From: Spirochaetota bacterium
GTDB lineage: Bacteria > Spirochaetota > UBA4802 > UBA5550
Assembly (NCBI GenBank): GCA_024276015.1
Contig: JAJRXZ010000043.1
Coordinates: forward strand, 1-33,914
Direction of reading: 5' to 3'
DNA length: 33,914 nucleotides
This document shows positions 8,258 to 15,371 of the stretch, piece by piece; the first letter of the stretch is position 1; every line of letters begins with the position of its first letter. The translations under genes and the position numbers were made by a program. Below the pieces are notes generated by a model, which did not search any database, was not told the DNA's origin, and saw only the letters and a program-made list of their open reading frames with translations.

Positions 8258-8286
8258 TTGACAAAAAATAAATATGTGGTTTAATT
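8258..8286 (+). promoter_or_regulatory. Possible promoter for the 397-aa barrel gene
   Basis: TTGACA (8258-8263) with TTAATT 17 bp further on. The -35 box is perfect but the -10 is poor. A second perfect TTGACA at 8184 has no matching -10. The interval 8140-8353 holds nothing else I recognise. Confidence 0.35.
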
Positions 8287-8353
8287 CAATTATGGGACAT
8301 ATTTAGTGCTGTTGTTTTACAGATATCTATTATAAAATGAGGGCGGTTTAACA

Positions 8354-9547
8354 ATGAAGATCATGAAAGGATATGCTATTTTTTTATTCAAGGCTCTTTT
8401 GATTAACCTGTTTCTGTTGTCCGCATTAGCTGTTTACGGCGAAACGAGTTTTACAATTACTCCGAATACTGCTGTAATGGGTCCTTTTGTGGATTTTCAG
8501 GATCTTGGCGATACACAGAGCAAATTTGAGTCGATTCCCAATCTATTTTTCAGCAAGAACAGCGAAGTTCTGCCTACCGGAATGGCTCTTTCCAATACAA
8601 TAGGATATCCTAACGGCAAATCGATCATAAAGCCTTTTCCGCACTTTGAATTCGGGGCAGCAGCAGGAGGCAGCGTTTACCGATTGAGCAGAAAGGACGA
8701 TTTTACAAAGGACGATCTTGAAGACAACCCCGTTATTCCGGGCGGAGGAGTAAATGCTTCAATTCATGCCGGGACCGGAATTGCAAAGAATATAGATATT
8801 ACATTCAAGTTTTTTGTGCTGGATATGTTCTATTCAAAAACAAAATCATTTGATAAAACCGACGGTGATTCATATTATATGGCCGAGATCTCCGATACAA
8901 ACGCTATTTCACTTGGCTGCAAGGTGAGATATAATCTTTTAAAGAAGAAGAAAAATGCGCCGATGCTCTTCAGTTTAGGAGGGGCGACCCTGAATCTTGG
9001 ATTTGATTATATGTATAATATTGTAAAGACCCAACTCCGGTATGATAAAACAGTTACCGGAATTACTTTTGACGTAAGGGATCCCTTTGATCCCGGAAAC
9101 AGTACTACTCAGACAACGGATCTTACAGGATCTGTTACCGGGACAGCGGAGGTCAATACGAGTATTTTCTCAATTACTCCTGAGATTTTTGTTTATGCGG
9201 ATATCCTCTATCTTTTCAGTTTTTATACGGGACCCTCTGTTTCCGTTAATTTTGGGAATATGAACATTAATGTTCTCAGTTCGGGTACTCTTACAAATTC
9301 TTCGGCTCTGTCGGTAAATACTTCAAGTACCGGCACTCTGGAACTTGTGGGCGCAAACGAGGAACTCGCAGCAGCCCAGTTTACTTCTACAAACCGAATG
9401 GAACCGAAAAGGTTTATCCCAAAATGGACGCTTGGACTTGAACTGAATTTATGGGTTTTAAAGCTGCAGGCTGAAGTTACAGCCATTTTAACCGGAGCAT
9501 ATAAAGACAGCGTAATTGCGCAAGCAGGGGTAAGGTTTGATTTTTAG
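8354..9547 (+). CDS. Predicted outer-membrane beta-barrel protein
   Basis: A 397-aa exported protein I cannot assign to a named family. The signal peptide is long (about 1-31, ending AVYG), or starts at the second Met four residues in. The rest is Gly/Ser/Thr-rich with alternating hydrophobic strands and ends in VIAQAGVRFDF, a terminal Phe as expected for a barrel. Repeated GGA and GTG turns and a Thr/Ser-rich central loop (about 235-265) support a surface-exposed barrel. Ribosome site GAGGGCGG lies eight bases before the ATG. It is divergent from the FecR operon and is probably its own transcript. Confidence 0.7.
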   Translation: MKIMKGYAIFLFKALLINLFLLSALAVYGETSFTITPNTAVMGPFVDFQDLGDTQSKFESIPNLFFSKNSEVLPTGMALSNTIGYPNGKSIIKPFPHFEFGAAAGGSVYRLSRKDDFTKDDLEDNPVIPGGGVNASIHAGTGIAKNIDITFKFFVLDMFYSKTKSFDKTDGDSYYMAEISDTNAISLGCKVRYNLLKKKKNAPMLFSLGGATLNLGFDYMYNIVKTQLRYDKTVTGITFDVRDPFDPGNSTTQTTDLTGSVTGTAEVNTSIFSITPEIFVYADILYLFSFYTGPSVSVNFGNMNINVLSSGTLTNSSALSVNTSSTGTLELVGANEELAAAQFTSTNRMEPKRFIPKWTLGLELNLWVLKLQAEVTAILTGAYKDSVIAQAGVRFDF

Positions 9548-9565
9548 TTTTCAGATAAGTATACT

Positions 9566-9657
9566 CTGAGCCCTGCTTGCAGTGTGCCGAACCCTCTGCC
9601 GAGAAGCGCGGCGGCTGAGCCCCTGTCGAAGTCCGGTCGCTGAGCCCCTGCCGAAGT
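9566..9657. repeat. GC-rich intergenic repeat patch (CTGAGCCCCTGTCGAAG type)
   Basis: Between two convergent genes lies a strongly GC-rich patch in otherwise AT-rich DNA. Two direct copies, GCTGAGCCCCTGTCGAAGT (9614-9632) and GCTGAGCCCCTGCCGAAGT (9639-9657), differ at one base and repeat with a 25-bp period; a degenerate copy begins at 9567 (CTGAGCCCTGC). On the other strand the core reads CTTCGACAGGGGCTCAGC, close to a dispersed intergenic repeat I recall from many unrelated bacterial genomes. Short ORFs across it are artefacts. Confidence 0.75.
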
Positions 9658-9658
9658 G

Positions 9659-10564
9659 CTATTGACATTTGTTATAAGGGATCCAATCGTCCTGATTTGT
9701 TTCGTCCGGAGGGTGTCCCAGATCGGCTTCATCCAGCAAGCCGTCTTTCATGGATACGTTCACAGTAACGGTCGTTCCTTCGGACAAATCGGAGGTTTCC
9801 GAAATGTTTGCCGCTCCCATGTATCTTATCCATGTAGTATCTTTTATTGCGTCGCCTGTTGCATCTCCGTCAAAATATCCTTTAATAACAATTGCAACGA
9901 ATGAATTGGCAGGAACACTTAAACCGGTAATGGAACTGTCAAGGAGGATATCCGTATTAGTATAAGTATTGTTTGCATGGTCTCCTTCTGAATCGCATGC
10001 GATCTTCATCAGTTCAACGGGCTGCTCAAAGATTGGCGAATTCAGCGTAAAAACCGAAACTGTAATTTCATTATTCAGTAAATTTGTTGCATTCATATTG
10101 AACGCTCCTGTTCCGGCATCGTTCAGCAGGTTTATATTAAGAGTTGCCGTAGGTACGGGTATCCGAACCATTGCGATCGTAACATCGGCAGTTTCTCCTG
10201 CTTCAAGATCAACTTTGTCCGATGTGCCTCTCCATGATATTCTCCCTTCGGCATCCTTTGCTTCCACAACAAATATCCGTTCTTTCCCGGGATCAAGTTC
10301 TATTGCTGCTGTACTGATGTTCTTAGGATATGTCTTTTGAAACAGCCTGTCAGAGGTTTTTGTGGTTCCCGAATAAACCGATATTATAATTGTTTTGGCA
10401 TCGACCGGGTATCCGTCGGCGTACTGATCCTTAGGGGATATTGAATTTTGTCTGACCCCATTATTGCCGAAATGTATCTGTACAACAGCAGTGTCGGAAT
10501 CGGAACTACAGGAAAATATAATAGCAATTAGAGATGAAATTAAAAGTGTTGATATTTTTTTCAT
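9659..10564 (-). CDS. Predicted lipoprotein
   Basis: A 301-aa protein of unknown function. The N-terminus is a lipoprotein signal with lipobox IIFSC, lipidation at Cys19, followed by a Ser/Asp linker. The mature part looks all-beta: alternating strands such as TKTIIISVYSG, AAIELDPG and TADVTIAMVRIPV resemble one or two immunoglobulin-like or carbohydrate-binding-like modules, without a firm match. The C-terminus is acidic and ends in PYNKCQ. The stop codon abuts the GC-rich repeat patch. Ribosome site AAGGA precedes the ATG. It appears to be a single-gene transcript. Confidence 0.7.
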   Translation of the reverse strand: MKKISTLLISSLIAIIFSCSSDSDTAVVQIHFGNNGVRQNSISPKDQYADGYPVDAKTIIISVYSGTTKTSDRLFQKTYPKNISTAAIELDPGKERIFVVEAKDAEGRISWRGTSDKVDLEAGETADVTIAMVRIPVPTATLNINLLNDAGTGAFNMNATNLLNNEITVSVFTLNSPIFEQPVELMKIACDSEGDHANNTYTNTDILLDSSITGLSVPANSFVAIVIKGYFDGDATGDAIKDTTWIRYMGAANISETSDLSEGTTVTVNVSMKDGLLDEADLGHPPDETNQDDWIPYNKCQ

Positions 10565-10636
10565 ACGGCAGATCCTTCATAAATAATTATTTTAAACAGC
10601 CATTTTTCGATCCATAGAGAATGTGTTTATAGACAT

Positions 10637-10665
10637 AAAATATAATATTTCCTGTATTATTTCAA
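10637..10665 (-). promoter_or_regulatory. Promoter for the 301-aa lipoprotein gene
   Basis: Minus-strand TTGAAA (10665-10660), 17-bp spacer, TATTTT (10642-10637), 73 bp before the start codon. Confidence 0.45.
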
Positions 10666-10761
10666 GAATTATTTACTGTTATTAAGATTTTTTCTTATTC
10701 TTATTATTGTACCTGGTTAAATTAAATTTCAGGTTAATTAATTTTTGGAAAGTATAAATTT

Positions 10762-11391
10762 TTATGCATGATCTCGGAAAAGTTCTTTTGTACATTGGGG
10801 ACAGATGCCATGGCTTATTCTGATGTTTAATGTTGAATTGATGAATTCTTCTGTTTTTCTCCATGAATTGTCGTCAAAACGGATCTTTTTGCAGTAAGAG
10901 CATGATATTACAATATCGTTGGATCTGTTTCCCCTTCTCAGGGCAATAGATTCAAGATCCTCGGTATAATGCATCAGTTCCAGATATTTGTTAATTAATT
11001 TAAGTTGAGATTCAATTATTTTTTTAAAATGTTTGAGAAGGTTCTTCTCATTTCTGTTAAAATTGTTTACTCTGGTATCCATTATATTTATAGTTCCGAA
11101 TAGGGTCCCGTCGGGCCACATTATCGGATATCCTATATAAGACGACATTCCTTTATTGAATTTTTTCTTTTTATTATCAAAACCTTTTTCTCTGACAATA
11201 TACGGATTATCTTTATTATTGCCGGATTTAATTATTTCACCGCGGGGAGGATCATGCCTGATTGTTAAACTTACAGGGATCTTTAACAGCGCGGAGATCA
11301 TATCCGCAAGTTCCTGCCAATTCAGAATACTATCCCGCTCCAATGAGAAGTCAGCTGTATGTCGGGCATTTTCAATCATAGTAAATATCAC
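10762..11391 (-). CDS. GAF-domain protein with C-terminal CxxCKKIR zinc-ribbon-like motif
   Basis: Cytoplasmic protein of 209 aa. Residues about 20-135 look like a GAF domain (YIGYPIMWPDGTLFGTINIMD is its classic beta core). A helix leads to a C-terminal module with Cys164/Cys167 in CSYCKKIRFDD and Cys197/Cys200 in SHGICPQC. That module is familiar as the tail of many PAS, GAF and response-regulator proteins, chiefly in deltaproteobacteria, and probably binds a metal; its role is not known to me. The start is GTG at 11391, overlapping the upstream HDOD stop as GTGA; an ATG at 11379 is the alternative. Co-translation with the HDOD protein suggests a common signalling task. Confidence 0.8.
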   Translation of the reverse strand: MIFTMIENARHTADFSLERDSILNWQELADMISALLKIPVSLTIRHDPPRGEIIKSGNNKDNPYIVREKGFDNKKKKFNKGMSSYIGYPIMWPDGTLFGTINIMDTRVNNFNRNEKNLLKHFKKIIESQLKLINKYLELMHYTEDLESIALRRGNRSNDIVISCSYCKKIRFDDNSWRKTEEFINSTLNIRISHGICPQCTKELFRDHA

Positions 11392-12875
11392 TCTTTCTTG
11401 TTTTCGGATTTTGTCAGATCAATGATCAACTCTTCATGAAATTTTTTGAACCTGTTTTCATCGTTAATATTGAACATGGTAAGAACTTCCTCTTCGAGAC
11501 AGAAATAGTCGCTTTTGCAGTCCTCAATATTGCATATATGATTTGCAAGATATACGATATTAAGAATATATTTGAATTCTTTACCGATACTGCATGGAGA
11601 GTGATGATGTTTAATAGATTCTATTAAATATTCGGGAAGATTCCATTTTTTTGCAATTAGTTGCCCGATAGTGGAATGGCTGATCCCAATGGATACTTCT
11701 TCAATTACAGTGGAAGTTCTTATCTCTCTTTTACGGGTTATTTCGGAGATCCATTGGGTCAGATTTTTGTTTGTAGAGAGCAATATTATCTTTCCAATGT
11801 CATGAAGCAGTCCTGCCAGAAAGACCTTATCGCATATTTTTTGATTTCCTGTTTTCAGAGCAATATATCTGGAGTAGAGGGCGGTTTTATTGCAATGTTC
11901 CCAGATCTTTTTATAAATTGAATACCTTTCATCGAGAATTTTTTTTGCACTTGATGCTACAATAATGGCGTTTAAATTTCTGAAACCGATGATCTTAATA
12001 GCGTCGTTTATATTTTCAGTTCTTTTCCTTGTAATAAATCCTGCCGAATTTGCAAGTTTAAGAACGGATATTGAAAGAGAAGGATCCAAAATAATTCTGT
12101 CGGCGATCTTATTTATGGGAGTATAGGGGTCGGTGCATAATTTTTGCAATTCGAGAATATTTTCAGGAAATGACGGTAATTCGTTCACTTCATCAAGGAT
12201 CTTTTTCCGAATGTTATTGGTAATTTCTCTGGGTTGAAGCTGATAAGGTATAAAAATGGATGAATATGTTTTGTCATTATGGGAGAAGATTTTAAATGAA
12301 TCTTCCCCTATGCCGGAATTTCTTAGAAAAAGTATCGTTAATACTATGCCCAGACCTTCGCCTTCGGTATCGTCGCTTATATCGGTGTAAACTTCCGTAA
12401 AGTCATTGTACTCTTTGGCTTTTTTTATCCTCTCTTGAATTTTAAGCAGTTCCTCCTCTAATATGGGTACATTATTGCTCACAGTGATTGTGATGCCGTT
12501 GCTCTCTTTTTTTATGTGCAGAGTGACTTTATAGTTCTCATTTTTTAATTCATTTTCGCATAGATCCTGATTCTCAATAATAAATGATTTGAAATGCTGC
12601 ATGCCGAAATTATAATGATCGGGATTGTATATGTCGAGATTCTGCTTCTGAAAATAGAGTCTTTTTGTGTTGGCTTTAACTGCATTAACAATAATTTCGC
12701 GCAGCACTGTCATAATTGTACTCTGCAGAAAAGTCCGGTCGTTTCTTGAAAGGATCTTCGTAAAAAGAGAATTCAGAAAGTTTATGATCTTTTTATTATG
12801 ATAGTGAAAGGAGAGGTTGATCTGTTTCCCCATCTCTACCTGTGATGATAATTGTGAAGTTTTTGTAGTGATCAT
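11388..12875 (-). CDS. HDOD-domain protein with N-terminal GHKL-ATPase-like domain
   Basis: A 495-aa cytoplasmic signalling protein. The first 210 residues look like a histidine-kinase-type ATPase fold: an N-box-like REIIVNAVKAN (Asn64), a beta strand ITITVSNN where the G1 box should be, and EGEGLGI (171-177) resembling the G2 box. No phosphorylatable His domain precedes it. Residues about 220-420 are an HDOD domain (LPSFPENILEL, LDPSLSISVLKLANSA, GLLHDIGK with His358-Asp359, HHHSP). HDOD proteins occur in motility, stress and c-di-GMP-linked regulation. The gene begins a two-gene operon with the GAF/zinc-ribbon gene. The DNA upstream (12876-12933) is AT-rich with no firm promoter. Confidence 0.85.
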   Translation of the reverse strand: MITTKTSQLSSQVEMGKQINLSFHYHNKKIINFLNSLFTKILSRNDRTFLQSTIMTVLREIIVNAVKANTKRLYFQKQNLDIYNPDHYNFGMQHFKSFIIENQDLCENELKNENYKVTLHIKKESNGITITVSNNVPILEEELLKIQERIKKAKEYNDFTEVYTDISDDTEGEGLGIVLTILFLRNSGIGEDSFKIFSHNDKTYSSIFIPYQLQPREITNNIRKKILDEVNELPSFPENILELQKLCTDPYTPINKIADRIILDPSLSISVLKLANSAGFITRKRTENINDAIKIIGFRNLNAIIVASSAKKILDERYSIYKKIWEHCNKTALYSRYIALKTGNQKICDKVFLAGLLHDIGKIILLSTNKNLTQWISEITRKREIRTSTVIEEVSIGISHSTIGQLIAKKWNLPEYLIESIKHHHSPCSIGKEFKYILNIVYLANHICNIEDCKSDYFCLEEEVLTMFNINDENRFKKFHEELIIDLTKSENKKE

Positions 12876-12933
12876 TTTGATTTCTAATACATAATTGATA
12901 TATAGTAAATTTCAGTATCCTTAACAGTAAAAA

Positions 12934-13110
12934 CTATAACATATATTTGCATAAAAAACCGATTAAAGATGGATCTGCATTGTGTTCTTCGGTTATATCG
13001 GACCATGATCTTCCCTTGGATAGTTCCGCCATAATTGCTTTTAAATCATCCGAATCCGTAGTATCCCATGATATCTCGTTTATTATATTATTTGCTGCCC
13101 CTATATCCAT
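12934..13110 (-). CDS. Possible small protein, 58 aa, unknown
   Basis: An ATG-to-TAG reading frame in the long gap between the HDOD and LytTR genes. The product starts MDIGAANNII and ends FLCKYML; the middle (SKGRSWSDITEEHNADPSLI) could form short helices like part of a helix-turn-helix. An in-frame stop lies directly upstream of the ATG. There is no clear ribosome site. Codon choice resembles neighbouring genes. It may be a real small gene, a remnant, or chance. Confidence 0.35.
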   Translation of the reverse strand: MDIGAANNIINEISWDTTDSDDLKAIMAELSKGRSWSDITEEHNADPSLIGFLCKYML

Positions 13111-13137
13111 TTTAACATGATACTTCAGTCTGCATTA

Positions 13138-13181
13138 AGAAAGTAAATTTTGCTTTATACACAACAAAGTATACACTTTCT
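13138..13181. repeat. Imperfect dyad followed by a T run
   Basis: AGAAAGT (13138-13144) pairs with ACTTTCT (13175-13181), and TATAC pairs with GTATA inside. A run of nine T follows at 13184-13192. It could terminate a plus-strand transcript, but no plus-strand gene precedes it; an operator between the small ORF and the LytTR gene is as likely. Confidence 0.3.
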
Positions 13182-13201
13182 ACTTTTTTTTTCAATAGGA
13201 T

Positions 13202-13252
13202 TGTAATGAATGCTATTTTTAGTGTAATGAATGCTACTTATTGTGTAATGAA
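13202..13252 (+). repeat. Three direct repeats at 21-bp period upstream of LytTR gene
   Basis: TGTAATGAATGCTA occurs at 13202-13215 and 13223-13236, and TGTAATGAA at 13244-13252. The spacing is exactly 21 bp, two helical turns, so all copies face the same side of the DNA. LytTR-family regulators typically bind direct repeats at about this period. The block is about 100 bp upstream of the predicted LytTR promoter. The repeat does not match the classical LytTR consensus. Confidence 0.6.
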
Positions 13253-13348
13253 CAACATAATACTCTGTTTTAATAAATAACAGCAGGCATGTGCAATGGA
13301 ATATCAAAATGTGTACATATTTTGTTGTGATGCGGATTGGAATTTAAC

Positions 13349-13376
13349 TTGATATAATTGACGATTGATCTATAAT
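13349..13376 (+). promoter_or_regulatory. Promoter for the LytTR regulator gene
   Basis: TTGATA (13349-13354), 16-bp spacer and a perfect TATAAT (13371-13376), about 40 bp before the ATG at 13416. Confidence 0.55.
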
Positions 13377-13415
13377 GTCTTGATCTTATAATTTTGTTAA
13401 TTAAATATAATTACT

Positions 13416-14147
13416 ATGACAAAAAATGATCATATATCTGTCTTTGTTGCTGAGGACGAGCTTCCTGCGAGAGAATTACTCATTGAGTATCTTCTTGAAA
13501 GGCCCGAGTTAAAACTTGAAGGCATTGCCCAAAATGGAGAAGAAGCTCTTCATAAATTATCCGCAAAGGAATACAACTTACTCTTTCTCGACATAAATCT
13601 TCCCATTTTATCGGGAATTGAAGTGCTTGAAAAGCTGGAAAATATCCCTTATCTTGTTTTTACTACAGCGTATGATAAGTACGCGTTAAAAGCTTTTGAG
13701 ATGGGAGCGGTTGATTATCTTTTAAAGCCTTTTTCTCTGAACAGGTTTAACAAAGCGGTTGATAAAGCCATCCGGTCTATTAAGCAGAACAATAAGAATC
13801 TCACTTCAGTATATTCTCTCGGTTTATCATTAAAGGAGAATGAAAATCACTATATAATTTCCTATGATGATATAGTATATATTTCATCTCATGTACGTCA
13901 TGCAATTGTACACACCAGAGATAAGGATTTTGAAATTGCTTATTTACTAAAGGAGATTGAGGATAAACTTCCCAATGATTCTTTTATAAGAATTCATAAG
14001 CAATATATTGTTAATATCAAATATATATCTTATTATCAGTATATGCTGGGCGGGCAGTATGAAATTTTTTTAAAAGATGATGATGAAACAGCGCTTCCTG
14101 TGGGACGGAAATATGCAGGTCCGCTGAGATCAAAATTGGAAATTTAG
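13416..14147 (+). CDS. LytTR-family response regulator
   Basis: DNA-binding response regulator of 243 aa. Residues 1-125 are a receiver domain with the acidic pair in AEDE, phospho-acceptor Asp59 (LFLDINLP), Thr83/Thr84 (VFTTAYD) and Lys104 (YLLKPF). Residues about 135-243 are a LytTR domain (YIISYDDIVYISSHVRHAIVH, FIRIHKQYIVNIKYI), which binds direct repeats in the major groove. It is first of three plus-strand genes, followed by a barrel-TPR protein and a HisKA-type kinase. LytTR regulators are more often partnered with LytS-type kinases, and one is encoded at 23025. The repeats upstream suggest autoregulation. No clear Shine-Dalgarno precedes the ATG. Confidence 0.93.
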   Translation: MTKNDHISVFVAEDELPARELLIEYLLERPELKLEGIAQNGEEALHKLSAKEYNLLFLDINLPILSGIEVLEKLENIPYLVFTTAYDKYALKAFEMGAVDYLLKPFSLNRFNKAVDKAIRSIKQNNKNLTSVYSLGLSLKENENHYIISYDDIVYISSHVRHAIVHTRDKDFEIAYLLKEIEDKLPNDSFIRIHKQYIVNIKYISYYQYMLGGQYEIFLKDDDETALPVGRKYAGPLRSKLEI

Positions 14148-14260
14148 CTTGATGTTTATGCAGTAATAATATTTTGGAAGTATATGGACGCAGCAAAAAC
14201 AAGCATGCGGTCTTATTTCACAGAGACTCCGTTAAAATAGAATAGTGATCAGAATTAAAT

Positions 14261-15349
14261 TTGGCAAGAATAGCTTTCATAATAATTATTTTAGTATCTT
14301 TTTCCGGAAATACATTCACTTATGCCGATTTAAAAAATAATTTTTCCGGTTCCGGCGCGACCTGGGAATTAACAGGCGGTTATTCTCTGCTGACCGGTTA
14401 CTATGGATCATATTTTTCCAGCGGCTATCACTTTGCCTTTGCATTCAGTTATCCAATGTATTCTTTTTTGCCTTTTATGGCAATTGGGGGAGAAATTTCC
14501 GCGTCTTCCAGGGAAATGTCCCAAAGCGAGGGATCTCTGTTAAATACTTTTTCTGCAAGAGGAGGTGTGATTATAGGTTTCCCTTCGGGAAATATGGCTG
14601 TGCCTTATCTGGGGTTATTTTTAGAAGGAGCTTCTATGATGCTTGAGGCTGAACATTTGCAGGAGCAGGGACTGACATATAAACCGGGATTTATTCTTAA
14701 AACCGGTTTGATGTTCATGGTGAACTACGGCGTTGGGATAAAAGCGGGCATTGAGTACGAGACCATTCGTCTTTCCGGCAAGTATTTTATCCCTATTACA
14801 TTTACTCTCTCTGCAACATTTAATTACGCAAGTTATTTGAGCTGTTTTAAAGAAGATACTCGTTCCGGCCGGGATGAAAATGAGTCCGTCTCTTTAAAAA
14901 TTAAAATGCTTCAGGAACAGGGAATGCGGGAAATGAAAGAAGGAAATATCAGAAAGGCTGTTAAAAGCTTTGGAAAGATAGTGGAACTTGACCCTGACTA
15001 TAAACTTGCGGCGGACTATTTGGACAAATTAATAAAATATGAGAATAATTATAAAAGAGCTTTAAAATTAATTGCTGTGAAGAAGTACTTTGATGCCATA
15101 CCTATTCTTGTGGAATTAAGCGGTCATATGAATGATGCCCGGTACCATCTTGTCCGAGTAAGAAAAATTCTTGCACCGAAGATATTGGATTTTGAAAAGA
15201 ACGGGATCAGCGCTTATGAGGATCGTCAGTATGACCGGTGTATAATTTATATGAAAAAAATAAAACTGATAGATCCGGGGAATAAAATTGCCGAAATATA
15301 TCTGCCAAGATCGATAAAAAGAAAACGCGCCATAGAAAAATTGAGATAA
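14261..15349 (+). CDS. Exported barrel-like protein with C-terminal TPR-type repeats
   Basis: A 362-aa protein of unknown function. It begins with a signal peptide (about 1-22, TFTYA) and a region of about 170 residues that looks like a small outer-membrane barrel (repeated Gly/Tyr/Phe strands, for example GVGIKAGIEYETIRLSG). From about 205 the character changes to amphipathic helices, including TPR-like MREMKEGNIRKAVKSFGKI and AYEDRQYDRCIIYMKKIKLI, which would sit in the periplasm. The start must be TTG at 14261, because a stop lies 15 bp upstream in frame and no ATG or GTG is available near the signal peptide; the ribosome site is poor. It lies between a regulator and a kinase, so it may sense or transmit an envelope signal (inference). 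Confidence 0.7.
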   Translation: MARIAFIIIILVSFSGNTFTYADLKNNFSGSGATWELTGGYSLLTGYYGSYFSSGYHFAFAFSYPMYSFLPFMAIGGEISASSREMSQSEGSLLNTFSARGGVIIGFPSGNMAVPYLGLFLEGASMMLEAEHLQEQGLTYKPGFILKTGLMFMVNYGVGIKAGIEYETIRLSGKYFIPITFTLSATFNYASYLSCFKEDTRSGRDENESVSLKIKMLQEQGMREMKEGNIRKAVKSFGKIVELDPDYKLAADYLDKLIKYENNYKRALKLIAVKKYFDAIPILVELSGHMNDARYHLVRVRKILAPKILDFEKNGISAYEDRQYDRCIIYMKKIKLIDPGNKIAEIYLPRSIKRKRAIEKLR

Positions 15350-15371
15350 CAGATGATTTAAAGTTAATTAT

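Noticed and set aside
7349-8284. A 311-codon open frame on the plus strand
   Set aside because: It is antisense to the FecR gene, which has a signal peptide, a domain signature, a ribosome site and a promoter. The antisense product has no sensible domains.
9477-9732. Overlapping 60-codon minus-strand frames through the GC-rich repeat
   Set aside because: They are by-products of the repeat (LRQGLSDR-like peptides) and cross two annotated genes.
13202-13252. Possible short CRISPR array
   Set aside because: Repeat units are only 9-14 bp with 7-bp gaps, far below CRISPR dimensions, and there are no cas genes.
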